DNA from: CAXSEF01 sp050920955
Lineage (GTDB): Bacteria; Pseudomonadota; Alphaproteobacteria; Acetobacterales; Acetobacteraceae
Length of the DNA: 7,379 nucleotides
Direction of reading: 5' to 3'
Assembly: GCA_050920955.1 (NCBI GenBank)
Contig: JBPBQS010000013.1
Span: 1 to 7,379, forward strand
The notes under the pieces are model-generated. The model was not told where the DNA came from, made no database searches, and saw nothing but the letters and a program-made list of their open reading frames with translations. The position numbers and the translations under genes were made by a program. This document shows, piece after piece, positions 1-6,094 of the stretch. Each line of letters opens with the position of its first letter. The stretch's first letter is position 1.

Positions 1-4
1 GGAC

Positions 5-29
5 GGAACGGTTGGGGTCCTGCGCTGTT
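5..29 (+). promoter_or_regulatory. Putative EcfG-type (general stress response) promoter
   Basis: GGAAC at 5-9 is followed by a 16-base spacer and TGTT at 26-29. The alphaproteobacterial general stress response sigma factor EcfG recognises GGAAC, a 16-17 base spacer, then CGTT, so this site differs at one position (T for the first C of the -10). Transcription would begin near 36-37, leaving a leader of roughly 38 bases before the start codon at 75. The site is correctly placed and oriented for the CheB gene and probably for the hybrid kinase after it. The call rests on sequence match and position only. Confidence 0.5.
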
Positions 30-61
30 CAGGTCTGATGGCTGCGGCCAGCCACGGCCGC

Positions 62-67
62 GAGGAG
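62..67 (+). promoter_or_regulatory. Ribosome binding site of the CheB gene
   Basis: GAGGAG lies seven bases before the ATG at 75, a good Shine-Dalgarno match at normal spacing. It fixes the start at 75 rather than the ATG at 38, which opens a different frame lacking any family similarity. A GC hairpin (arms 44-49 and 56-61, six-base loop) directly abuts this site upstream. Confidence 0.7.
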
Positions 68-74
68 CGCGCGC

Positions 75-1112
75 ATGGGATACGTCGGCAACCGCGACAT
101 CATCTGCATCGGCGGCTCGTCCGGATCTACGGCCCCGCTGCGGGCGATCCTGGGGGCGCTTCCGGTCGACCTGCCGGCGTCGGTGTTCATCGTCGTGCAC
201 ATCCCCGCGCGCAGCCTCGGCATCCTCGCCACCGTGGCGGCGGCGGCGGCGCACCTGCCGGTGCTCCAGGCCGAGGAAGGCATGCTGATCGAGCCGGGCC
301 ACGTCTATCTCGCGGTGCCGGACCACCACCTGATCCTGGCCAGGGGGCGCCTCAGGCTCGGGCGCGGGCCGCGCGAGAACATGGCGCGCCCGGCCATCGA
401 CCCGCTGTTCCGCTCCGCCGCCGCCATCTACGGGTCGCGGGTGATCGGCGTCGTGCTGTCCGGGCTGCTCAACGACGGGGCGGCGGGGCTTGAGGCGGTC
501 AAGCGCTGCGGCGGGCTCGTCGTGGTGCAGGACCCGATGGACGCCATCGCCGACGAGATGCCGCGCGGCGCCATGCACGCCACCACGGTCGACCTGCTGG
601 TTCCGGGCGCGCGCATCGGCGACGTGCTGTCCGAGCTGGTGCGAGAGCCGGCCGGGCCTGGCCTGCCGGTGCCTGCGGACATACGGCTGGAGGTGGACAT
701 CGCCGCGGGCGAGCGGTCGGACAGCGAGGTGATCGGCCGTTTCGCCACGCCGTCCGCCGTCACCTGCCCCAACTGCCACGGCGTGATGTCGATGGTGCGC
801 GGTTCGAGGCCGCTGCGGTTCCGCTGCCAGGTCGGGCACGCCATGACCGCCGACATTCTCGCCCGCGAGCAGGAGGGCGCGGTGGACGAGGCCCTGCGCG
901 TCGCTTTGCGCGTCATCGAGGAACGCGCGGAGCTGGTCACGCGCATGGCCGAGGACGCGCGCGACTCCGCCCGCCCGTCGGTGGCGACGCTGTACCAGGA
1001 GCGGGCGGTGGAGTACCGCCGCTACGCCGAGACCATACGCCGGGCCGTGCTGATGGCCATGGCACCGATCGCCCCCCAGCAGGACGAGGGGGGCCAGGAA
1101 CAGCTGAACTGA
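75..1112 (+). CDS. cheB: Receiver-less CheB-type protein-glutamate methylesterase with C-terminal zinc-ribbon-like motif
   Basis: A cytoplasmic protein of 345 aa in the CheB family, which hydrolyses methyl esters of glutamate residues (and deamidates glutamine) on signalling proteins. The CheB catalytic domain fills about residues 8-190. The nucleophile is Ser15 in IGGSSGS, the catalytic histidine is His42 in VVHIP, and the aspartate is Asp134 in LSGLLNDGAAG. The conserved RPAIDPLFRSAA segment is at about 105-116. The N-terminal receiver domain of classical CheB is absent, so phosphorylation by CheA cannot control it in the usual way. After a linker, Cys231, Cys234, Cys251 and His255 (CPNC then RCQVGH) look like a small zinc-binding knuckle. 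A charged helical tail follows (about 259-330). This tail type is seen in other stand-alone CheB proteins. The next gene encodes a CheB/CheR hybrid kinase, so that protein may be its substrate or partner; this is inference. No chemoreceptor, CheA or CheW gene is in the window, so a role in motility is not shown. The symbol denotes the family, not proven chemotaxis function. Confidence 0.9.
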   Translation: MGYVGNRDIICIGGSSGSTAPLRAILGALPVDLPASVFIVVHIPARSLGILATVAAAAAHLPVLQAEEGMLIEPGHVYLAVPDHHLILARGRLRLGRGPRENMARPAIDPLFRSAAAIYGSRVIGVVLSGLLNDGAAGLEAVKRCGGLVVVQDPMDAIADEMPRGAMHATTVDLLVPGARIGDVLSELVREPAGPGLPVPADIRLEVDIAAGERSDSEVIGRFATPSAVTCPNCHGVMSMVRGSRPLRFRCQVGHAMTADILAREQEGAVDEALRVALRVIEERAELVTRMAEDARDSARPSVATLYQERAVEYRRYAETIRRAVLMAMAPIAPQQDEGGQEQLN

Positions 1113-1204
1113 CGGGCAGGCGGAGGGCGACGCGCCGGGGATCCTGCCGTGCCGTCGATGGCCGGGCTTTCCCGTGCGCGCGTCTCGCGGCACAACCGGG
1201 CTGC

Positions 1205-1213
1205 GGGGTGGGG
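1205..1213 (+). promoter_or_regulatory. G-rich ribosome binding site choosing the hybrid kinase start
   Basis: GGGGTGGGG ends eight bases before the ATG at 1222. It is a loose Shine-Dalgarno match, but it is the only purine-rich stretch suitably placed. It favours ATG 1222 over the in-frame GTG at 1174, which has only a pyrimidine-rich sequence immediately before it. The in-frame ATG at 1234 lies too far from it. Confidence 0.4.
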
Positions 1214-1221
1214 TGCTGGCG

Positions 1222-4200
1222 ATGGACGACGACATGAACGACCCGGAGGTTGCCGCGGGGCAGGGCCGCAAGGCCGGCAGCCTTTCCAACCAGTGCGTCG
1301 TGCTGGTCATCGGCGCGCCCGCGACCAGGACGGATTCGCTGCTGCACGTGCTGGGCGGGCTGCCCACCGACATCAGCCTCACGGTCGTCGTCGCCATGCA
1401 GCACCCGGAGTTGTTCGACGAGGGCGGCTTCCGGAGCAGGCTCGGGGCGCAGGCGGAGACGATCGCCACCATCGCGGACGGCGCCCCGGTCGAGCCCGGA
1501 CGCATCTACCTGCCCGAGCGCGGCACCCTCGTGACGGTGGAGGGCGGACGGTTCCGGACGCGGCCTGTCGAGGGGGCGTCCGAGGGGCACGCGACCATCG
1601 ACAGCCTGTTCGTGTCCCTGGCCGCCGACCAGGACGGGCACACGATCGGGCTCGTGCTCGCCGGCACGGGCGGGGACGGCGTGCTGGGGCTGGCCGCGGT
1701 CAAGGAGGGCGGCGGCCTCACGCTGGCGGAGGCCGAGGCCGAGGCGGACGGCGGCAGGGACGCGCGCGGGCAGGCCCCGGCCAGCGCGTCGGCGATGGCC
1801 GACTTCGTGCTGTCCGCGGACGCGCTGCCGGCGCACATCGCGGTGCATGCGCGTCAGCTTGCCGGGATGCAGATGCCGCCGGACGGGGAGGCGCCGCTCG
1901 CCGGGACGGCACTCGCCGACGCGCTGGACCGGATCGCGGCCGTGCTCCTGGAGCGCACGGGGCACGACTTCCACGGCTACAAGCGCCCCACCTTCATGCG
2001 CCGGGTGCACCGCCGCATGGGCGTGACCGGGGCCGAGCGCATCGAGGACTACCTCGACACGCTGCGCGGCCGGCCGGAGGAGGCGCAGAACCTCTTCAAC
2101 GACCTGCTGATCGGCGTCACGCGGTTCTTCCGCGATCCGCGCGAGTTCGGGTTCCTCGAGCGCGAGGTCGTGCCCAAGCTGTTCGGGAGCAAGGGGCGCG
2201 GCGAGCAGGTGCGGGTCTGGGTGCTCGGCTGCGCGAGCGGCGAGGAGGCGTACTCCATCGCCATCCTGCTGCGCGAGCACGCCGCCAGGATCGGCTCGGC
2301 TCCGGGCGTGCAGATCTTCGCCACCGACCTCGACACGCGCGCGCTGGCGGTCGCCCGCGTGGGGCGCTACCCGGCGACCATCGCCCAGGACGTGTCCCCG
2401 CAGCGTCTGGCGCGCTGGTTCACCGAGGAGGGCGCCACCTACACCGTGTCGCGCGAGCTGCGCGACGCCTGCGTGTTCTCGCAGCACAGCCTGGTCAAGG
2501 ACACGCCGTTCTCGCGCCTCGACCTCGTGAGCTGCCGCAACCTGCTGATCTACCTCGGCCCGGAGCTGCAGGACCGGGTGATCCCGCTGCTCCACTTCGG
2601 GCTGGAGTCGGGGGGGTACCTGTTCCTCGGCGCGTCGGAGGGCATCGCGCGGCACGGCAAGTTGTTCGCGCCGGTGGAGCGCGGGATGCACATCTTCCGC
2701 AAGCTCGACACCGGGCGGCGCGTGCTGCCCGACTTCCCGGCCCGCGCCGTCGTGTCCGTGCCCGTGGGCAGCCCGGTGCGGCCGCGTCCCGGCCCGGTCG
2801 AGGCGGGGCTGCTGCGCCGCGCCGAGCGGCTGGCGGAGCGCCACGCCCCCGCCTATGCCGTCGTGGACGAGTCCCACGACGTGCTGCAGTTCTCGCCGCG
2901 CGCCGGGCGCTACATCCATCCCGCCGGGGGGGCGGCCAGCCTGGGCCTGCTCGACCTCGTGCACGCCGACCTGCACCTGCACCTGCGCGCCGCCCTGGGC
3001 GAGGCGGCGCAGCGGGGGGGCGCCGCGCGCGCCGACGGCATCCCGCTGGAGATCGACGGGAAGCGCTCGGCGGTGGACCTGGTCGTCGAGGCCATCCCCG
3101 GCGACGACGGCGCGCCATGCGGCTTCGTCGTGCTGTTCAAGGACGCCGCCCTGCCGCCGGGCGCGAACGCGGCCGTGGGCGGGGAGGCCGCGCCCGTGGC
3201 GTCGGTCGAGCACGTCCGGTGGCTGGAGGCGGAGTTGCGCACCACGCGCGAGCGGCTGCGCGCCATGGTCGAGCAGCTGGAGGGCGCCAACGAGGAGCTG
3301 AAGAGCTCCAACGAGGAATACCAGAGCCTGAACGAGGAGCTGCAGAGCGCCAACGAGGAGCTGGCGACCTCGAAGGAGGAGCTGCAGTCGCTCAACGAGG
3401 AGCTGACCACCGTCAACCACGAGCTGGCTCACCGCGTGGACGAGCTCGGGCGGGTCAACTCCGACCTCAAGAACCTGCTGCAGGCCACGCGCATCGCCAC
3501 GCTGTTCCTGGACGGCAGGCTGCGGGTGACGAACTTCACGCCGGCGGCGGCGCAGGTGTTCCACCTGGTCGAGGCCGACCTCGGCCGGCCGATCGGGCAC
3601 ATCAAGTCGCGCGTGGCCTACGACGGGCTGCAGGAGGACGTCGCCCGGGTGCTCGACACCCTGCTGCCGCTGGAGCGCGAGGTGGAGGAGCCCGGCACGG
3701 GCGTGCGCTACATGGTCCGCGTGCTGCCCTACCGCAGCGTGGACAACGTGATCGCCGGCACCGTGGTGACGTTCACCGACGTCACCCAGGTCGCCCTGGC
3801 GCAGGAGCAGGTGCGCGACAGCGAGGCGCGGCTGCGCCTGGTGACCGACCGCATCCCGCAGTTCGTCTGGACCGCGGCGGGCACGGGCGAGTGGACCTGG
3901 GCCGGGCCGCAGTGGACGGAGTACACGGGCCAGGCGGAGCCGGACAGCCGCGGGCGCGGCCGGCTGCAGATGGTGCATCCCGAGGACCACGCGGCGGTCG
4001 AGGCGGCGTGGCTGGAGGCGGCCGAGGGCGGGGTGCTCGACGTGGAGCACCGCGTGCGGGCCGCGGACGGCACCTACCGCTGGTTCCATTCCCGCGCCAC
4101 GCCGCTCGCGCACGGCGCGGGCACGGACGGGATGGAGTGGTTCGGCACGAGCACGGACATCCACGCGATGCGCGAGCTGCAGGAGCGCCAGGCGGTGCTG

Positions 4201-4827
4201 GTGGCGGAGCTGCAGCACCGCACGCGCAACCTGATCGCGGTGGTGCGCTCGGTCGCGGAGAAGACCCTGGCGGGCAGCGCCTCGCTGGACGAGTTCCGCC
4301 TGCGCTTCCGCGACCGCCTGTCGGCGCTGGCGCGGGTGCAGGGCCTGCTGTCGCGCCTGGCGGAGGGCGAGCGGGTGACGTTCGGCGCGCTGATCCGGGC
4401 CGAGCTGGCGGCGCTGGGCGCGCTCGACGCGGACGGGCGCGGCGCGCAGGTGACGCTGGACGGCCCGGCCGACGTGCGGCTGCGCTCGGCCGCGGTGCAG
4501 ACCTTCGCGCTGGCGCTGCACGAGCTCGCCACCAATGCGGTGAAGCACGGCGCCCTGTCGCGGCCGGAGGGGCGGCTGCAGGTGCACTGGTACCTGGAGC
4601 AGGGCGAGCACGGGGAGCGGCGCCTGCGGGTGGAGTGGGAGGAGGCGGGCGTGGACGTGCCGGCCCCCGCCGGGCGCAGCGGCTACGGGCGCGAGCTGAT
4701 CGAGCGCGCGCTGCCGTACCAGCTCGGGGCGGAGACGCGCTACGAGCTGGGGCCGGACGGCGTGCGCTGCACGATCGTGATGCCGGTTTCGACGGAGCCC
4801 GGGGAGAAGGACGCGCGGCCGGGGTGA
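1222..4827 (+). CDS. Hybrid sensor kinase: degenerate CheB, CheR methyltransferase, PAS, coiled coil, PAS-PAS, HWE histidine kinase
   Basis: A 1201-aa cytoplasmic signalling protein with no membrane segment. Residue numbers count from ATG 1222; the in-frame GTG at 1174 would add 16 residues. Residues about 24-215 resemble CheB, but the nucleophile position is Pro33 (IGAPAT where active CheB has GAS); His61 and Asp152 (AGTGGDG) remain. Residues about 231-494 form a CheR S-adenosylmethionine-dependent methyltransferase that looks intact: basic RRVHRRM helix near 260, SAM loop GCASGEEAYS at 336-345, acidic FATDLD near 366-371, and SCRNLLIYL at 437-445. A weak PAS-like region (about 530-641) precedes a coiled coil with seven heptads (690-738). 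Two PAS domains follow (about 750-856 and 862-984); the second has the PAS_3-like ending GTYRWFHSRATPL. The kinase core (about 989-1187) is HWE type: phospho-acceptor His999 in LQHRTRN, N-box LHELATNAVKHG with His1100 and Asn1105, W-x-E at Trp1139-Glu1141, and GYGRELIERAL near 1154. No receiver domain is attached and no response regulator is nearby. HWE kinases often feed PhyR/EcfG stress signalling; that role here is inference. Confidence 0.92.
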   Translation: MDDDMNDPEVAAGQGRKAGSLSNQCVVLVIGAPATRTDSLLHVLGGLPTDISLTVVVAMQHPELFDEGGFRSRLGAQAETIATIADGAPVEPGRIYLPERGTLVTVEGGRFRTRPVEGASEGHATIDSLFVSLAADQDGHTIGLVLAGTGGDGVLGLAAVKEGGGLTLAEAEAEADGGRDARGQAPASASAMADFVLSADALPAHIAVHARQLAGMQMPPDGEAPLAGTALADALDRIAAVLLERTGHDFHGYKRPTFMRRVHRRMGVTGAERIEDYLDTLRGRPEEAQNLFNDLLIGVTRFFRDPREFGFLEREVVPKLFGSKGRGEQVRVWVLGCASGEEAYSIAILLREHAARIGSAPGVQIFATDLDTRALAVARVGRYPATIAQDVSPQRLARWFTEEGATYTVSRELRDACVFSQHSLVKDTPFSRLDLVSCRNLLIYLGPELQDRVIPLLHFGLESGGYLFLGASEGIARHGKLFAPVERGMHIFRKLDTGRRVLPDFPARAVVSVPVGSPVRPRPGPVEAGLLRRAERLAERHAPAYAVVDESHDVLQFSPRAGRYIHPAGGAASLGLLDLVHADLHLHLRAALGEAAQRGGAARADGIPLEIDGKRSAVDLVVEAIPGDDGAPCGFVVLFKDAALPPGANAAVGGEAAPVASVEHVRWLEAELRTTRERLRAMVEQLEGANEELKSSNEEYQSLNEELQSANEELATSKEELQSLNEELTTVNHELAHRVDELGRVNSDLKNLLQATRIATLFLDGRLRVTNFTPAAAQVFHLVEADLGRPIGHIKSRVAYDGLQEDVARVLDTLLPLEREVEEPGTGVRYMVRVLPYRSVDNVIAGTVVTFTDVTQVALAQEQVRDSEARLRLVTDRIPQFVWTAAGTGEWTWAGPQWTEYTGQAEPDSRGRGRLQMVHPEDHAAVEAAWLEAAEGGVLDVEHRVRAADGTYRWFHSRATPLAHGAGTDGMEWFGTSTDIHAMRELQERQAVLVAELQHRTRNLIAVVRSVAEKTLAGSASLDEFRLRFRDRLSALARVQGLLSRLAEGERVTFGALIRAELAALGALDADGRGAQVTLDGPADVRLRSAAVQTFALALHELATNAVKHGALSRPEGRLQVHWYLEQGEHGERRLRVEWEEAGVDVPAPAGRSGYGRELIERALPYQLGAETRYELGPDGVRCTIVMPVSTEPGEKDARPG
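3289..3435 (+). repeat. Seven 21-base coding repeats encoding a heptad coiled coil
   Basis: Within the hybrid kinase, seven consecutive heptads all begin with N/K-E/H-E (for example NEELKSS, NEEYQSL, NEELQSA, NEELATS, KEELQSL). At the DNA level the unit appears as repeated aacgaggagctg blocks spaced 21 bases apart. Such signal helices join CheR and PAS modules in CheB/CheR hybrid proteins and transmit conformational change. Most heptads also have the form E-E-x-x-S/T/A, which resembles methyl-accepting sites of chemoreceptors. Confidence 0.85.
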
Positions 4828-4837
4828 CGGCGAGGCC

Positions 4838-4979
4838 GAAGAAAGAAAGCGTGTTCTTCCCTGAAAGAAAGAACCAAAGAACTTCCAAAAATCGGCATCG
4901 TGCCCGACGTCGAGTGCAGGACTAATTTGCAGAAGTCTTTTTGCTTTTTTTTCTTCAGAAAAAGAAGGCCTTGCTTCCT
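4838..4979. repeat. Pair of inverted A/T-rich purine/pyrimidine elements in the intergenic gap
   Basis: Two diverged copies face each other, at about 4838-4892 and about 4926-4979. Read on its own strand each contains CTGAA, then an AGAAA-like purine run, a CAAA block and an ACTTC block. Together they could pair as a long imperfect hairpin: arms about 4861-4889 and 4926-4958, with several mismatches and bulges and a loop of about 36 bases. Each copy also has a small internal hairpin: GTTCTT/AAGAAC at 4853-4874, and a 10-base stem with loop TTCA at 4944-4967. The base composition contrasts sharply with the GC-rich flanks. It may be a dispersed intergenic repeat of the genome, and may act as transcription terminator or mRNA stabiliser after the kinase gene. 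Neither role is proven, and no clean U-tract follows the stems. Confidence 0.6.
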
Positions 4980-5032
4980 GGGCTTGCTTGGCCCGGACGC
5001 GCCATGCGACCGTCCTCGCGACGACCTGTCCC

Positions 5033-5039
5033 GGGGGAA
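5033..5039 (+). promoter_or_regulatory. Ribosome binding site of the HSL-type esterase
   Basis: GGGGGAA ends five bases before the ATG at 5045. It selects this ATG, which also begins a proper signal peptide, over the in-frame TTG at 4988, whose 19 extra residues would bury the signal peptide. Confidence 0.65.
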
Positions 5040-5044
5040 CGCCC

Positions 5045-6094
5045 ATGACCTGCCTGCACATCACCCGCGCCGCGGCCGGGGCGCTGTTCCTGGCCATGCC
5101 CGTCGCATGGGCTGCGGCGCCTGCGCCGCGCGACGTGCCCGCGAAGTCGGTCCCGGTCCCCGGCACCGTCAGCCCCGAGCTGCAGGCCGTGATCGCGCAG
5201 CCGCTGCGCGCCGGGTGGGACACGCCGCCGACGACGCCGGAGGGCTGGGCGCAGCTCGCCGCGCAGACCGAGGCGAGCGTCGGCGCGACCACGCAGCCGA
5301 TGGCCGACCGGCTGCACGTGGACATCGCGCCGTCCACCATCGGCGGCGTGAAGGTCTACGTCCTGACGCCGCGCGATGTCTCGTTGCGCAACAAGAACCG
5401 TCTGCTGGTGCACGTGCATGGCGGCTGCTACGTGCTGAATCCGCACCTGGCGGCGCTGCCGGAGGCGGTGCAGGTGGCGGCGGCGAGCGGCATCAGGACG
5501 ATCGCGGTCGACTACAGGATGCCGCCCGAGGCGTATTTCCCCGCCGCCCTGGACGACGCGATGGCCGTCTACAAGGCGGCGACGGCGATGGTGCCGCCGG
5601 GCAACCTCGGCGTGTTCGGCAGCTCGGCCGGGGGCGCGCTGACGCTGGAGATGATGCTGCGGGCGAAGGCCGAGGGGCTGCCGGTGGCGGGCGCGATCGC
5701 GCCGGGCACGCCGATGGCGGACGCGACGAACGCCGGCGACACGTTCCAGACCAGCGCGCTGCTCGACGACGTGCTGGTCTCGCCCACGGGTTTCTGCGAC
5801 GCGGCGACGCGGTTCTACGCGCAGGGGCACGACCTGGCGGACCCGATGCTGTCGCCGCTGCACGGCGACCTGCACGGCTTCCCGCCGACGATCCTGACCA
5901 GCGGCACGCGCGACCTGCTCCTCAGCAACACGGTGCGGACCAACCAGAAGCTGCGCGAGGCGGGGGTCGAGACGCGGCTGCAGGTGATGGAGGGCGAGTC
6001 GCACGCGCAGTTCTACCGCGACGACCGCATCCCCGAGGACCGTTTCGCGATCGGCGAGATCGCCGCGTGGTTCGACGCGAAGCTTGGCCAGTGA
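5045..6094 (+). CDS. Exported alpha/beta hydrolase, hormone-sensitive lipase (family IV) esterase type
   Basis: A 349-aa precursor. Residues 1 to about 23 form a signal peptide: a basic N-region ending at Arg8, a hydrophobic core AAAGALFLAMPVAWA, and likely cleavage after AWA or AWAA. The mature enzyme is therefore expected in the periplasm or outside the cell. The fold is alpha/beta hydrolase of the HSL group. The oxyanion-hole motif HVHGGCY (His-Gly-Gly at 125-127, with Cys128 where many relatives have a third Gly) is followed by VDYRMPPEAYFPAALDD. The nucleophile is Ser194 in GSSAGG (the family often has GDSAGG). The acid is Asp290 in SGTRDLL, and the base is His320 in EGESHAQF. All triad members are present, so activity on short-chain carboxylic esters is expected from the family; the true substrate cannot be read from sequence. 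Its stop codon overlaps the start of the next hydrolase, indicating coupled translation. It starts 217 bases after the kinase gene, with the inverted repeat in between, so it probably has its own transcription unit. Confidence 0.88.
   Translation: MTCLHITRAAAGALFLAMPVAWAAAPAPRDVPAKSVPVPGTVSPELQAVIAQPLRAGWDTPPTTPEGWAQLAAQTEASVGATTQPMADRLHVDIAPSTIGGVKVYVLTPRDVSLRNKNRLLVHVHGGCYVLNPHLAALPEAVQVAAASGIRTIAVDYRMPPEAYFPAALDDAMAVYKAATAMVPPGNLGVFGSSAGGALTLEMMLRAKAEGLPVAGAIAPGTPMADATNAGDTFQTSALLDDVLVSPTGFCDAATRFYAQGHDLADPMLSPLHGDLHGFPPTILTSGTRDLLLSNTVRTNQKLREAGVETRLQVMEGESHAQFYRDDRIPEDRFAIGEIAAWFDAKLGQ

Noticed and set aside
1174..1221. GTG at 1174 as the start of the hybrid kinase
   Set aside because: No ribosome site precedes it, and the extra 16 residues show no domain similarity. 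The ATG at 1222 has a G-rich site at proper spacing. It cannot be excluded fully.
1113..1221. A promoter or small gene between the CheB and hybrid kinase genes
   Set aside because: No convincing promoter boxes, terminator or short coding frame with a ribosome site is visible in these 109 bases, so the two genes are taken as one likely transcription unit.
1149..4925. A 1258-codon + strand frame overlapping the hybrid kinase
   Set aside because: The product is low-complexity Arg/Gly/Ala-rich sequence in the wrong frame, whereas the overlapping frame gives clear CheR, PAS and HWE kinase motifs.
4944..4967. A stem-loop as an intrinsic terminator of the kinase gene
   Set aside because: The stem is mostly U-A pairs with one U-G, and no run of U follows it in either orientation. 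It is better described as part of the inverted repeat, with a terminator role unproven.
4988..5044. TTG at 4988 as the start of the HSL-type esterase
   Set aside because: It would place an Arg-rich stretch before the signal peptide. The ATG at 5045 has a better ribosome site and a normal signal peptide.
937..5340. A 1467-codon open frame on the - strand
   Set aside because: It is antisense to the hybrid kinase and runs into the esterase gene. Its translation is Arg/Ala/Val/Gln/His-rich with no recognisable motif, as expected of a stop-poor antisense frame in very GC-rich DNA.
4900..6090. An upstream extension of the MetX-like hydrolase to a start at 4900
   Set aside because: The extension lies out of frame over the esterase gene and encodes Arg/Ala/Gly-rich sequence. 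The GTG at 6091 begins a clear signal peptide and overlaps the upstream stop codon.
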